Shown here: positions 45,201 to 58,820 of the stretch, one piece after another
Layout of the letters: each line of letters opens with the position of its first letter
How positions within the stretch are numbered: position 1 is the stretch's first letter
Assembly: GCF_001949145.1 (NCBI RefSeq)
Contig: NW_019091382.1
Span: 720,804-784,803, forward strand
Reading direction: 5' to 3'
Source of the DNA: Acanthaster planci
Taxonomy: Eukaryota > Echinodermata > Asteroidea > Valvatida > Acanthasteridae
Length of the DNA stretch: 64,000 nt
Notes under the pieces: generated by a model
Seen by the model: only the letters and a program-made list of their open reading frames with translations
What the model was told of the DNA's origin: nothing
The model's database searches: none
Translations under genes and position numbers: made by a program

Positions 45201-47667
45201 TTTAACATTGTGAACAACGACAAAGAAATAATGCTAATGGCTTGTAACGTGGCTTGAGACTGGATGACTTGTAATGGACTTGTTTTGCGCGTGCAGGGCC
45301 AATGAACTCGGCCATAACGCTGGTAGTTGAAAAAATGAAAAGTTTGGAACTTCCCAAAACTGTAACAAACTCTGACGATTCTTCACACAATACATTTTGT
45401 AAGATAATATAAAAGTGATGCTGTGTTTCAGATTGTCAATTGTAGGGGTTAATCCCTACCAGAAGCCCTAAGAAGCTTTAGAAAACAAAATAAACAGAAA
45501 GTCAAGGAACAGGAAAAACGGTCAAATAAAGGAAGACCTGTGTGTGCAGTTTTCCGCCATTTAACCGCACGGCGCAGGAATCATTTTTGGGGGGCGCGCA
45601 ATGCACACCGAGGTGGCGCCAAAATGCTGGCGGTTTGTGCCGCAGCGAAAGGTCAACCGATTTGAACGGCGAGCGATCCGTGAAGAGTGGCCTCTTCTCC
45701 GGCCGACACATGTCGACTACAGTCGTGGAGGACACCGAGATGTTTACATTACATCTGAGTGTTTTCGTTCGTGCGCAGTCTTGAGCAAAAACACTCCAAC
45801 CTCGGCGGTCGAGAGATGAACAAAAATGATACAAGCATCGCTCCAAGTGATTCCCTTTCGCATTGGTAATGATCGCGAGCCGAGCAATTGGACGGACAAA
45901 TAATCCCAGGCTATAGCTGTAATTGATGTATCTGCTTGTATGAGTCTTGCACAAAAAGAGGAAGAAGACAATCCTTGCGATTCTTGCGCATGGATATCAA
46001 ATCTCTCCACTGAAGCCGGCCACGTTTCGTGAGCGGGCGCAGGAAGTGGAGGGGAGGGGGATTGGGGCCGGTGAGCCGGGCCAGTAACAGCAAGTCGTAT
46101 CCACTGAATTTCGCTAGGTAAGAAGCTCACCGATCAAAACCCTGTCAATATCGTACTGCAGTTGTAGCATTGAGCCAAGAACAGAGGCACGAGGAACGAC
46201 AATTAGATGGCGTGTGTTATGACGAGGACCTGGTGCAGTTAAAGTGTCGATCATGTGGCCTGTTTGTTTCACATGGATTTGGATCGCGATCAGTGATCCC
46301 AAAGCTGGTTCGCGGTATCCTTTGGGTGAGTTCTGGTGACAGTGAACCACCGACGGATTGCTGATTGCGATCCGGCGTGAAACAAACTGGCCCATTTTTC
46401 ACTCGCGTCAGCTGGAGCTTTCTGATAGAAATCTTTGGAAGAATAGAGAACGCTGACAAGCCTTTTATCATGGATCACCCATAAGATTAACGTACATATT
46501 GAGAGTCACCTGAAGAATAGGTGTGACAATTCTCCTGGTTTAAACAAATATGTTTATGGGGAGAGTTGCGACATGAGAGTCTCGATTGTTGGAACCAAAA
46601 TGGTGGGTTATGTGTCAGTGCACACGGACAATTGGCACACAGTAGTTGCATGCGGTACTGAACACATAATGAACAGCCATTTGGGTTCCAAAGTCTGAAG
46701 TTGGCACGACTCTCTATATATACAGCCCTGGGTTTGAAGGCTCACCAAGAGGCTAAAATGACAGGCACATCTGAGAACTTCCGAAAATTTTGGTGAGCAT
46801 CTCAAAAGGATGTGAACAGTAAACATGTAAACCCAATGCGCCTCCTTCAGTTTCGATCACGTGGAAATGAGGGGTCTCTAGATATAAATAAAATCTTAAG
46901 GTGACTGTTTGTGCTCGTTCAAACGGACTCATTTGGAGGAATACATGCGAGCAACCCAACTCGTTTGCACATCGGGCCGGTTTGTTTGTTACGAACACGC
47001 AGCCGCCGAGGCTAACAACCGCGCACTCTTAGGGTGTCAATGGCGCGTGGTTGGCACGTTTTGATGGGACACACAGGGAACGCTGAACGCAGAAACGACC
47101 AAAGCGATGACAGGGCAACTACCGCCCAGGGACACTGCCTCGGACGAAATGCAAAACCCGGGTGGGGAAAGGGGGTATACAGAAGTCCTTTGAATAAACA
47201 ATCCAAAAGAATGAATCGCTCAGAGTCGGAAACAAGAAAGATCTAGAATTCAGTCGTCATCTTATTTCTCCTCGCGGGAAGGTCAGCGACTCTCTGTTAT
47301 TTTTTCTAGAAGTCTTGGAGAAAGCGCTTTTCTTTCACGTCTGAAAGTCATTGAAATGACTTTTTACGCATGGGGACGCACATGTTTGCTTCACTTGTAC
47401 CAAAAAGGATTATATTTTCATCACTGATATCAAATTTTTCTGACTAATTGTTCAGCAAAGCCCATGGGGCAAAGGATCATAAGAATACACGTGATTGTCT
47501 GGTTTACAAAAGGAAGCGGCTTAATTTTTACCCGTTGATATTTAACGACATTTTCTTGTGAGTGCTATTTTGAAGTACATAACAAAAACCGTCCCCCGGC
47601 GGAATTGAAATCGAAGTTCATACCGTAAAAAAAACCACTGATAGGACCAATAAAATATTGAATGACA

Positions 47668-47860
47668 GGTTAATGCAGTGTTGCTCTCTTTGCCTGTCAG
47701 AACTTGGGTTCGAATCCCCCCATGGGCAACATGTGGAGTGGGACATGAATCCCATGGGTTTGCCCTGAAATTGTTATCGGGGTTCTGAACCAGCTCTAAG
47801 CCTGAACTCTCTGCGTATTTTCATTGTACCTGTAATTCTATTTATGTTGCTTATCCTTTG
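47668..47860 (+). mobile_element. Possible tRNA-derived SINE fragment
   Basis: A perfect pol III B-box word GGTTCGAATCC is at 47707-47717, preceded at tRNA-like distance by a weak A-box-like ggttaatgcagtg, and followed by a non-tRNA body. No intact cloverleaf: the acceptor stems do not pair. Single copy in the window. Confidence 0.4.
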
Positions 47861-50005
47861 GTTGCCATTTTCCGAATGATGCCTTACTCTAAATCACCCT
47901 TGAATCAACTCCGTGTTATATGTTGTTATTACTCTTCTTGAATTACACAGCAAGATAAAAGACCACGATGACATGACTAGGTAAAAGCAGTTTTTTGCAC
48001 AAGGCCTTATTTGTCATCATTCTGCCGAAAGATGACACACAAATGGGACTGAAAATCACAACGAAACGTAAGAAGTCACAAAATGTGACCCAACATTCCA
48101 AATCCAACCTAAATCAAGGCAGTTATCTTGAGAAATGATACCAATTTGCCCATGGACGATGGAAAGTCAAGAATTTTCTTTTACATGTATCTACCCAAAC
48201 ACTGTGCAGACAATTTTTTTTTACTCTGGATTACTTTGAAATATATAAAATTAAAAATGAGGAGAGAAGAATTGTCAAACGTAAAAAATATCTACTTCAG
48301 CCTGGTACTAAGGTCAAATATAATTCCTCTTCAGCCAATTTACATATTTAATACTTTAAAAGCTTGAGGCCTCCTAAAGGCAATTTGAATATCCTTCCTT
48401 AGGCAAACTCGTGGTCACTACGGAGGTCAGTACTTCGGTGTTTGTGAGCTGTTGCGCTTGCGCGATGAAAATGGCCCATGACGTCAAGGCAAAGGGTAGT
48501 TTAGGGCACACTCAGTCTCAATTTATCCGCGTCTATTGTATCAGGAAAGCATTTTGCGAAGAACAGAACCTTTGATGCAAAAGTTGCCATAAAAGACAAG
48601 AAGACACGGTGGAAAAAAAGCCGGAGAGAAATTGCCGATCGTTGCCTGTAATTGACCGTGTAATTGAAGTGTCGGGTGCTGGCGGCTCTTAGCACCCCGT
48701 CCCTAGTCGACTGTAGAAAAAACCTCTTCCCGTCCTTTTGCGCACAAAAGCTGTCATTTAACGAGTCACCACCTACCATTTTGACCGATCAGTGGTTACA
48801 ATACTTGCTTTGTGTTCTACATTATAGCAACTTCCTCCCCTCCCAGAATATATCCTATGATTACGCAATTACGAGTACTTGTGACATTCGTAGATAACTG
48901 CTAAAGGAGACACCAGTTTTAATACGCGCACACAATTTTATCGCCGGAAATCGGTAAATGTAATATTTAGCATGATGATAATTATGCATGATTATGAAAA
49001 AAGTCCTTGTCATTGACCTCACATCGATCAATTCAGAAAAACTAACGGACCTCAACTCAAGAAACTGAGTTATGAGGCCAGTTGAAGTCTGTTCGTCCGT
49101 TAAGATGTCAACCTATAAATCACAATTTAATTTATTGAAATTGAGGTACTATTGCACTTAATATTGGTAAATATCTCAGACGCACTGTGTTTTTGGAGCA
49201 TTTTCTCAAAATCCATTTTCAAATGATAGAGGAAATGATTTTACCAGGTTTATGTCCTCAAAATAAATGCCGATCCGAATACATGTGTACATTCACTTTG
49301 TATTACCGGTAAGTATTTGGTTTACTTGCGTAAACATCAAGATTCCAAGAGTGCACCACGTGTCCAGTCTTTTCAAAATCATGTGTTTCGGTCGCTCTCC
49401 TGTTAGACTTTGGCTTCACAGCCATGCCTTTACATCAGTTGAAATTTGAAAAACATAATCAAGAACACAAGCGAGTAGCTGTTAAATTGTGATCATTGTG
49501 AAAATAAATAATGTCTTTAAACAAATAATGAAGAGAGGAAAATGCGAATGGAAAAAAGAAGTCATTTTTGATATAAAATTCCACGTTGAAGGATTCATGT
49601 TTTGATTCCTCGGTTTATAGCTCACGATCGCTCAACTCCATTTCTTCTCTGAAAGGCACAATAGATTTCAAATTTGAAAATATCACAGAGATGGCCAAAT
49701 TTAAAGCTACTATCAAGGCTGGCTGATGGATCTTATGTTACATTCTTCCGATTTAAGCTCCATTACTCTCCGTCTCTGTCAGTACTTCATTATTCACCAG
49801 CGCCATTCTCGTAATTTTCACTGTGTGCGCATGCGCGAAATCGCGAAAAGAGACATCTCTGTCATTACCCGGATTTGAATTTTGTCCCCAACGAAGGTCA
49901 TGCTGTCTAAGCGTATCTGGACAACAAATACTGTCGTAAATAAGCAACATGCCTAAAGTTCTTTGTTCTATATACATTCTCCGTATGAGCCCACGTTGCA
50001 GACGT

Positions 50006-50078
50006 AGACAGCGTCGCTACACAAGACTCAACTACATCTCAGATGCGTCGCAACACAAGACTCAACTACATCTCGGAT
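50006..50078 (+). repeat. 34-bp tandem duplication
   Basis: gcgtcgc(t/a)acacaagact followed by caactacatctc(a/g)gat occurs twice back to back. Confidence 0.9.
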
Positions 50079-50798
50079 AAATGGCAAAAAATTTCAGTGC
50101 TAGTTTCTCTAGGCACGTATTTTCTCATCCACAATAAGGGATAGCATTATTTCTGACATGCAGTTCACCTTTTCCAGGCACAATTTTTATGCACATTTCC
50201 TTGATATATAGCTTAAGCTGGCACGAACAGGAACACCAAAAGCACTCACAGAATAGCGGCCTGGATTCTGTCCATTTGTTTCTGACGCGCTCCAATTCCT
50301 CGTTTTCTTGGGTCCTACTCCCTGTGTCGACATGCTGTGTCTATGGTTCACCTCCCGCAGGGGCCGACGCGCAGTCGTGCCTTGAAGTGTACTTGTATCA
50401 AAAAATGTATGCCGTATATGCGGCAAAGAGAGCTCTGGCGTCGTGCCAAGTCTTTCCAGCAGCATTAAAGTCACATTTCAGATAACAAGCACAAAAAAGA
50501 TTTCAATGACAAAAGAATGAGAGGGTCTTTTATCCTGGTCCATTTGGATGCAGCTTTCCTACTTTCAGCGACATCGGAGGAATTGTGACTGACAGGCGGT
50601 TGGCTTAACATGGGTCTCGACTGCCACACTTAATAACAATCAGAATGATTGGAAGTCGATTGCAAGCCAATTACAAGTTATCTTGGACAAATATCTGAAT
50701 AAAATTATCCCCTATACATTCTGTACAGGCAAGATTCGCACCAGATCCACGTGAGGAATTAAATTGAAATTTCCCTATTGCACAGCTGGGCATTCATC

Positions 50799-51032
50799 TT
50801 ATCCACAAAATCGTTGACTGTTATTACAATAAAAAAGAGGTTTGTGGGCCCAGTCACATTCAATTTTACGGTTACTGAAAACAGAGAATGATACATTAAC
50901 TACTGTCCTAACAGAATCCTCTAGAAAAGACTTAATGACTCTTTTAGACATGCCAGGCACCAAAGTGTTTATGGTAGAGGTCAAATCTAGCGGAATATAA
51001 TGACCTAAGGCACCTATTTCCATTGTCACCAA
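50799..51032 (-). pseudogene. C-terminal part of the restriction-like endonuclease region
   Basis: EIGALGHYIPLDLTSTINTL followed by KRVIKSFLEDSVRTVVNVSF, the usual tail of NeSL/R2-type proteins. The upstream catalytic stretch (PDIFLHNG) is in an adjoining frame near 51180-51200. Confidence 0.75.
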
Positions 51033-52906
51033 GTCTACTGATTGGATTTGCTAGCTTAAGTCTGCCACCAAACTTTGGTATTTTGATGTCTTATGGACTT
51101 CAGCATATCCAAGGTTTACTGCAGAATCGATAGGGATTGTCAGCTCTCCCACTACGGCATTAGTGTGTCCATTATGCAGGAAAATGTCGGGACCGAGGTT
51201 TGTTGTACATAGCCTATTGCAGCTAGAATTGTACTGGATTCCTCACCATGCCCGGAAGGTTAATCCGCAAGACATTCTCCCTGTCGCGTCGATATAGTTG
51301 GACAAGTACTTGGACAAGCATTGGAGGGCACAATTATGTCTCCACGTGTAGTGCCCCAAATGAAGAGCCTTTTCACATGCATTCAGTATGTGAGCGAGGG
51401 TACATCTAGGTTAATGACAGAGCTGACATCTGGAGTCACCTTGAACTTACTTGGTACCTTGGCAAGTTTACAGGTGTGGGTAGGGTGTCGCATCCTACTC
51501 TGATCATGAAAGCCAGCTGGCCACTAGGGAGAATATATCTTACTCGCTTCCGTGCATTGGACCCACCTCTGGTTGGATGATGTCTGATAGCTTTGACTTC
51601 ACTTGAAGTTCTTATAATTGTGTTTCCCAGTACAGATAATGATTGGCCTGAACCAGTCCTTGATTTTGTTAGAGGAGATTTGTGAGGTATCTGTAGTTCT
51701 TTTGATAACTAGTTCTTTAACTTTATCTGTGGCGGATTTGAAGATAGGAACAAAACTGCCCCAATCATTCATGCTGATGCGCCTGTAGAGGGAGTCTTTA
51801 AGATTTTGAGTAATGCACAGGAGGTCCCTCAGTGTTTAAAGAGTGAGAGAACCAAGTTGATTTTTGCATTTTTGTTCCAGTTAGGGCAGGTATGGAAGAT
51901 TTTCGGTGTGAAACAATGCTGCCAACGTGGTTGATTTAACGAATCCCAGCCATTTTTTGTTCAATTTTTGGGTGACTTTCCGTTGGAGTGTCTCCAACTG
52001 GTTTTCTGACATGGAGCCCACTGCCAATGAAAACGGGATGGCAGGACACAGATAGCTAGCGTAAATCTATGTTTTGTATTCAGGCTTGATTGGGCGTTGA
52101 TCAATACTGCCAATGGCCTTCATTACCGTTTTTTTTTTGGGAAATATTACCTGAGGAGGCCATTTTTGTGCTCCTTGTGGCCACTTCAACAACTGTACCA
52201 AAAAACTTTGTCGGGTTGTCACACATATTTGCGATTTTCTGTCAATTGATGGTGACTGAAGCAGATTTAATCTCTTTGGGCCAACTTTACGCAGATGAGT
52301 GCATTTATCAGGTTAGATTTCAAAGCCAACAGAAGAAAAGGCATCATTCAGGTTGATGAGGATATTTTTATGATTTGATTGGTGCTGGGTAAGTAGAGTC
52401 AAGTCGCCTACGTATGCAAGGGCGATAACTGCATCAGATTGTACGAACTTCACCTTCTCAGATTCTTTACGTTTATGGCCGGGAGTTTTCTGACTTTAAC
52501 AGTTGCAGTGAGACAGGTTTGTCTCTCTTCCATGCAAAATACCTAGCAATACTATGAAGGTCGACTGTTTCAGATGAGCCATCTGTGTATCAAATGATCG
52601 CTAAACCTTCCTTTGTGTACAATCAAACTTGGCGGTGGTACCAGCCAGATGCATCGCTACTGCTGTCTGAGGGTTCTTCGTCCCATTTCACATACAGCGA
52701 AGCACCTTCAGGAGGTGGGCCTTGTGAGTTTGAGGGAGGAATAGCGAGGGAAACTCCCTGGGTTTTGAACTGCCTAAAGGAAGATGATTACTGGATTTAA
52801 TGCCATGATAAAGATTAATGGTGACAGTGTGTCCCCTTGAAAGATTCCCCTTTGGGTGGGGAAAATGTCCGTGGACCACCTGCTTGTCTCAACATAAACA
52901 CTCGGT

Positions 52907-53356
52907 TTACTCAAAGTGGTGCGCACATACATTGGGAGATCTGGTGAGGGACACTGTAGTAGTTGAGGATGAGGGAGATCCGGCTGTGTGGGACTGATCC
53001 AAATGCATCACGTAGATCAATCCACGTGATATTAAATTCAGCTGATTGATCAGAGGAATTGTCCTGGATATGGTTAAGAAGATAAATGGCATGGTTCCAC
53101 TTACACCTTCAAGGCAATCTTGTTGGATATTGGTGTCCACCAATGTGTTATCCAAGAGGCACTGTTGAAGTCGGCCCGCCAGAATTTTATTGAGTAATTT
53201 CCCGACAACTGAGTTCATGGCAATTGGGCTAAAATTGGCCGGATTCTTGGGATCGCCCTTTTTGTGGATAAGGATAATTCTTGTAGAGCACCGGTTCTGA
53301 GGAGCTTCTTGTGATGTCTGAAGCCTAGTGAAGGATAGTGCTGTAGAGTGTGGCAA
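52907..53356 (-). pseudogene. Reverse transcriptase N-terminal part of the decayed element
   Basis: 150-codon open stretch with RT blocks: RIILIHKKGDPKNPANFSPI (fingers), VVGKLLNKILAGRLQQCLLD, then a frameshift; the next block WIDLRDAFGSVPHSR continues in another frame at about 52930-53030. These blocks are characteristic of R2/NeSL-type RTs. Confidence 0.85.
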
Positions 53357-56301
53357 GAAAAAGCTTGGGTTGCTGGCAAGTTTTTTTAGGACACAATAAG
53401 ATATGCCATCATCTCCTGGAGCACTTCAGGACGAACGATGTTTAAGAGTTTTACTGTTCTCGGCAGATGTAATTCGATCAGTAAGAAATGGGGTAGTGAC
53501 TGATGGTGTACTGTTTATCCAGGCAGGTGGGGAAGTTTCGAGAGAATCAAATGCTGGATGTGCCGAGTAGATGCCCTTCATATATTCTACACAATCGTCA
53601 CAGGCGAAATCAACGTTCTCCGGGTCTGACTTTGAGGTACACACAGATTTCGCAAAAACGAAAGGATACTCTCGGAATGCATTATTTTGTTTACACGCTG
53701 ATCTGTGCTCACTGTCACTCTTTGCAATTCGAAGTGCACAGTTGTGGAGTCTTACGGCATTCAGGAAAGGTCTTGGGACCTTTGCAATGTTCAGTCTATG
53801 TCGAATTTTCCCGAGATAGATGCTGCACGATCTTCGTACTGATGCGCTCCTGGTGTTGTTGGTACCCCGTGGTACCATTGTTTTGGTACATGAAGTGTCA
53901 TGGTTACCTGTGTTTCATTTGGCACCATCGCTGACCAGAATTTCCCTTAAACATTCCTCCAAGTGTAAAGCAGCATCTAGAGGACTAAACAGTCCAGCGC
54001 CAAGGCCGGAGTTAATAGGCCTTAATATTTTTTTCAGGATTTCAATTATCTCCTTCGAGTTGATGGATGGCCCCGGATTGGCGGAGCTTTTCAGTGGGGT
54101 TGTACCCGTGACGGCGGCCATTATTAATCCAATAAAATTTACCAATAAAATCAAATTTACATTGGTGATGTAAGTTTAGTTGTTCAAAGCCATACAAGTT
54201 ACAACTTTCATATAACTTATCTACCATCGAAGAAAAAAAATTCGCTTGTCGAGTTTTGAGGGATGTTCATTCATTCTTAATATTCAGACTCCTAAATTCT
54301 GTAGCAATACTTCACTTAGCAGAAATGATATTACTGTTGTAAATATACCAAAAAGGCAGACATCGCTGCGTATAAGAAAGGAAAGACGAACTCCCAAAAT
54401 TCACCTTTTAAGAATTCTTGGTTGGTTTTTCTTCTCTCTCGCGTAAAAGCACACCCGTATAGTTTGGACGAGAGCCCAGAGCACTAGCGAGGCACGAAAA
54501 CACCCGCTGTAATCTAATGCTGACGGTTAAGGACAGCTATACAGCCCGCGTTTTTTTTTTGGTTCAATATTTTTAGAGGGGATGTTTTCTCTCATAAATG
54601 GGCATCAGTCGGGATAACGTGACGCTGCAAAATTGGTTTCTGGCTTGGGTTTCACGTGCAGGTGGTTGTTTTGGGCGAATCCCTTTTTCAAGAAAATTAC
54701 AGTGAGGGAGAGAAACAGAAAAAAAAAATTATTTCCGAGTTCACATTCTTGGTCATGTTTCATACTGTTCCGTTGACCACATTTTCCAGCTGAAATCATG
54801 CCCGCTGTCTCTTTGGTCATTTTGAGTTTTTAGTAAATGAAAATTACTTCTGTCAATTATGCTCTCACATTTTAATTTGAATAAAAATGATATCGTTACC
54901 AGTAGCCAAAGACTTTACTGAAAGCCTAATAGAAATTGATGTGAAATTATATTTAAAACAATCTTTAAATAAGACTGTTTATATGTACTGTTCAGTCCTA
55001 AACAGACCTGTTTCTGTCTGTCATATGAGACCATAAAAAGGTAAAGGATAATAAAAAAACCATAGTTCAAAAATAACAACAACAAAAACAGGTAAAAAAC
55101 CCGGTTCTGTTTAACTATACAAAAAATTTTCAGTCGGAAAGTGTAGAAACATTTTATGAGTCACTGCATTAAAATAGTTCCAATTAAACGTGGGTGCCCG
55201 TTAAATCAACGCTTGCGCACAATACACTTCAACAGCCTTGGCATTCTTGACTAAATAAACCTGCCCTAAAATTCACGAAAATCACGGTAATTATTGTGCT
55301 TTATTGCAGGATCTTGTTGAAAAAAAAAACCGTTGACCTCATTTCCCGTTAGCAGTACAGTCGCGTTCCACGACTGTTTTTGATTATCCAAGTGTTGCTG
55401 TTAGATTATCGCCATCAATCTGGTTGGGAAGGGAACAGTTTTTCGCACCTCGCGCCAAAGCATTTGCTTGAAGGAAACCCAAAAGAGGATTGTAACAGTG
55501 CGACAATCCCTGGACAATCGCTGTAGCGCGGTGCAAGAAACAACCCCGGAATTTATGTATATTGGATTTCCACTTGGGAGGAATTTGTCACATAGTTTAC
55601 CGCGATGGAGTCGCATTCTGGTGGACTGAAAGAGTGCATAAAGTTGATTTTGAAGCCTCGCAGGCCAAAACAATCTGGCAGTTCCTTCGCTTTTCGGTCG
55701 GTGAATTTGGCGGGGGGGGGCGGGAAGACGGCTTGGAATGGTTGGTCAGTCGGTTAGGTCGGCGCTTGGTGGATGTAGTCAACGAATCTGCGACATGCAC
55801 GGGTAAAGTGGATAATGTCTGCGATTTCATGACCATTGCAGACATGTCTAGAATCTGTCCGCCAGTTTTGAGCAAGTTTTGGTACTTTGAATTCCGTCAT
55901 CTCGTGCACGGCGCTAACACTGGTTGGGTGCTCATGGGTCGAACTGGAGTGATGGTCTTCTGTTCATGGAAAGGCGATGGGTAGATGGTAGAACCAATTT
56001 ATGGAGGAAGGAAAACAGACTGGCCTTATGTGCCACATCAGCCCGACTGACTTGATTCGGTCGACTAGTGGACCAGTCTTTCGGCTACTAATCAAAGAAT
56101 GTGTCCGTTTTATGCTGCGTTGTTTGTGAATTGGCCAGTCAGCAACTGACAAGATCTGTCTGTCGGTTGCTATGGGCAGGTTTAAAGATCGGTAAGTCTG
56201 TCTGTCGGAAGGTTAAGTTATTAATCGGCTGGGCGGTTAATAGGTAGGTTTTGTGTGACTGTCGATTGATTTGTGGGTTAAGAGGTGCCATTGTCGACCT
56301 A

Positions 56302-56465
56302 TAAGTTGGCTGGTGGGTCGCTCGACGGCTCGGTTTATTAGTGGTACTGTTGTTGTGCCAGTATAGGCCTAACCGTGGAGGAAGGATACAGAAGGAGTTT
56401 GAACTTCCTCGGCAACAACATCTGGCGAATTAAGTTGGCTGGTGGGTCGCTCGACGGCTCGGTTT
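56302..56465 (+). repeat. Exact 35-bp direct repeat, 129 bp apart
   Basis: taagttggctggtgggtcgc followed by tcgacggctcggttt occurs at 56302-56336 and 56431-56465 without a mismatch. It lies in a region of degenerate GTCGGT/GTCTGT words (56150-56300). Confidence 0.95.
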
Positions 56466-57159
56466 GCCTGGTATGTCCATAGCCAGAGCGCAGTGAACGC
56501 TTGCTAAGCACCACCCGTTTCACAACCATAAGCCCCCTTTGTACCCGATGATCATCGCCGCAAGTTTTCGCTGGTAAGCTGCATCCTTAAAACGCTGTGT
56601 ACTGCAGTATAGGAAGTTGAATATTCGTGCCATCGTTGGTGCTTGGTATGATCCGACAAAATGAAATTTAATGCTTGCGCAGTTGCTTTTATCAGGCTGT
56701 GTGCCCAAAGTGTTCATGTGCAATCATAAATAGCCAGGTTGTTTATAAGATTGTGTGTTTCAGTTGAAGTATTTTCATTACGGAATTTACACAAAAAGGT
56801 ATTTTATGAGATCTTATGATCACTCCTTGTGATGAAACAGCGCATTTTGTTTTTCGTGAACTTAACTGTCCTGCGGTGGTCAATATGTTGTTGGCCAGTC
56901 TTAGCCAAATTCGTAGAAAGACTATGAAAACTGATGTGTTGAAGTGACAAAATAAACCTACAAACATTACATGGATAATGAAAAAGTACATCAAAATTTA
57001 AAAAAATTATTATTCCCGACAGCAAAGGTAAATCTAATGCTAGATATTTTTCTTTCTATTTCCTGGTCACTGCGATAAGTTGTAGTTAATTGCAAAGAAA
57101 ACACCACAAATATTGCAGATGGCAGATTAAAATTAGTTGCCAGTCAAGTTAACAGGTCT

Positions 57160-57420
57160 ACCTGTCGACTTTCGATCAGTCAGTCTACTTGATTGACATC
57201 TAACTGTTGCTCAGTTGGGCAATCCCTTGATCTGACATGCCAGCCTGGTTGTGGATCGGTTGCAAGATACAACATTATCGACCAACCAACAGGTTAGCCT
57301 GTCGATAACGGTTGGTTGATCTATTGGTCAGTTGATAAATCGGTAGTAAATCTCTCTGTCGATCTGTTATTTGTAGGCAGGTCAGTGATCGTTCAGCTGG
57401 TCTTTCGGTCTGAAAGCAAA
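57160..57420 (+). repeat. Degenerate (GTCGGT/CTGT)n block
   Basis: Loose four-base periodic run with words such as gttggttgatctattggtca and cagctggtctttcggtctg, similar in style to 38262-38404 and 56150-56300. Confidence 0.6.
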
Positions 57421-58757
57421 CATATACACGCTCATTCTAACAATGGGGAATTCAAACAGCTGACCAACCAGTTTAAGCCTACTTCTGCCTGAGGATAAAC
57501 TATTCGCAGAAATTGCCCCGTTTAGGTTAAGCCTTTGAATTACCAATTAGCTCAACTGAGCAGGGCTCCTTAGACAAACTGATCACGCTGTCCACGCAAG
57601 GGTGTCTTGTTTCGCACCGTAAACGACCCCGAGCAAACACCATTTTAGCGTAGACTCGTGACTCGGCATCGACGTCGTCGAGTTTTCTCTTACATTGCGC
57701 GTCCCGTTCAAGTCCGGGCCGGGTCGCGAGTCGTCGGACCTCAATGCACCGTGCCCAGGCGAGCCCGCGACCCACCATGCTACACCATGCGCCCAAACAT
57801 TCCACCACGAGGCCTCGAGAGAACGCCCTGGTCATACCTCATTGGACTCCCGTGCCACGATTCTCCCCTCCACGCTCAAAATTCCAAGAAGACAAACGAG
57901 ACACCTCTCTTCCTCAAATGCTCAATCACAGTTGGACAAACAATGTTTTTAGTCGTTGCTCAACTTCAGTGTCGGGTTTATTTGTTTGAATTAACCAAAC
58001 TACATGCTGTTGCGTGTGTTCACGCCACAACTGGCTACGCATATCTCTTTGCTTGCACAGCGATCAATAATTCATGAGCATGCTCCCAACTCGCCGGACA
58101 CTGAACACATAAAATCAGCACGATACATTAGACTTACGAAATACGGACAACACACCTCAAATCCAACGTAATTTACAATACTCAAGGCGCGTGCAGTCAT
58201 GCCGAAATTTTCTGCATACCATCACATTGCGACTGATTACGTAATGTTCAACCAAGTTCCAAACTTGGCCGCACAAGACAACTCGTAGAAAGTTAGAGAG
58301 GGACCGTAATATTGAACGCCTCTCAATTAATCTCTTGACCGGCTTCATTAGTTAACAAAAACCCTTGACTGTTCCAATCCCGCGACATACATTTGATTAA
58401 CTGCATGTTACAAATGGCGACCGGTATTTAATTAAACGTGTCGTGCAGGGATGATTCGAGTAGCCCATAAACCTGTCTTTCCTCAGCTGTTGGCAAATAG
58501 ACCAATGGTGTTTGCACAGTTTTATGGCGAAATGTCAGTAAACGGTTCTCAAAGCTGAATCAATATGCTCAGATATATAACTGGCATGGATATATAACAG
58601 CCACTTTTCCCCTAAAATACTTTCCTTCCACTGGCGTATTTTCTAAGACCAATTTATCAGGTGTTTCCTTCAAAGTTTCATTTTGTTCCTGTGTTTGATA
58701 GAGGGTTTGCAAAGCTGCCATGTGGCAGGCCAAAGTTTTTGTTCCAAAGGGTATGCA

Positions 58758-58820
58758 CGAAGGAGATTTCTCTGTGGAACAAAAGAACTGCCCTACAAGA
58801 TGGCTACCACGCAAAGCCTC
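58758..58820 (+). repeat. Dispersed repeat (CTGTGGAACAAAAGAACTGC), copy B
   Basis: Near-identical to 9540-9603, same orientation. Confidence 0.8.

Larger units (their letters stand above)
45201..50755. other. Non-coding stretch, no gene recognised
   Basis: Open frames up to 150 codons lack any recognisable domain and overlap on both strands, as expected by chance. Contains the SINE-like segment near 47.7 kb and a short tandem duplication near 50.0 kb. Confidence 0.55.
50756..54180 (-). pseudogene. Decayed non-LTR retrotransposon (NeSL/R2-like, RT plus restriction-like endonuclease)
   Basis: A minus-strand ghost ORF in several frames. In order from 54154 down: an N-terminal piece; a linker (53878-53426, with YPFVFAKSV, DDCVEYMKGIYS, PPAWINSTPS); RT fingers (53310-53000, ILIHKKGDPKNPANFSPIAM, WIDLRDAFGSVPH); the palm box near 52398-52425; a thumb part near 51890-52090 (LNKKWLGFVKSTTLAALFH); and a C-terminal restriction-like endonuclease near 51060-51250 and 50800-51030 (PDIFLHNG..VVGEL, KTSKYQSLVADL, EIGALGHYIPLDL). 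Domain order, with endonuclease after RT, fits the R2/NeSL group. Many frameshifts and stops, and the palm box reads AYVGDL instead of the usual AYADDL, so it is dead. 5' end appears truncated near 54.18 kb. Confidence 0.85.
54181..58757. other. Non-coding stretch, no gene recognised
   Basis: Includes the degenerate repeat blocks at 56.1-56.5 and 57.16-57.42 kb and a CpG-richer patch around 57600-57850. An open frame of 140 codons at 55562-55984 has no recognisable domain. Confidence 0.5.

Noticed and set aside
45502-45954. 150-codon minus-strand open frame as a gene
   Set aside because: Antisense frames of similar length and no domain; likely chance in a GC-richer stretch.
47668-47717. True tRNA gene
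   Set aside because: The B box is perfect but there is no pairing acceptor stem and only a poor A box, so at best a SINE remnant.
55562-55984. 140-codon plus-strand open frame as a gene
   Set aside because: Overlaps an equally long antisense frame, no family recognised, and lies in a repeat-degraded area.
57658-58077. 139-codon plus-strand open frame and overlapping frames in the CpG-rich patch
   Set aside because: Three plus-strand frames and one minus-strand frame are open together, the mark of low stop-codon density rather than coding.
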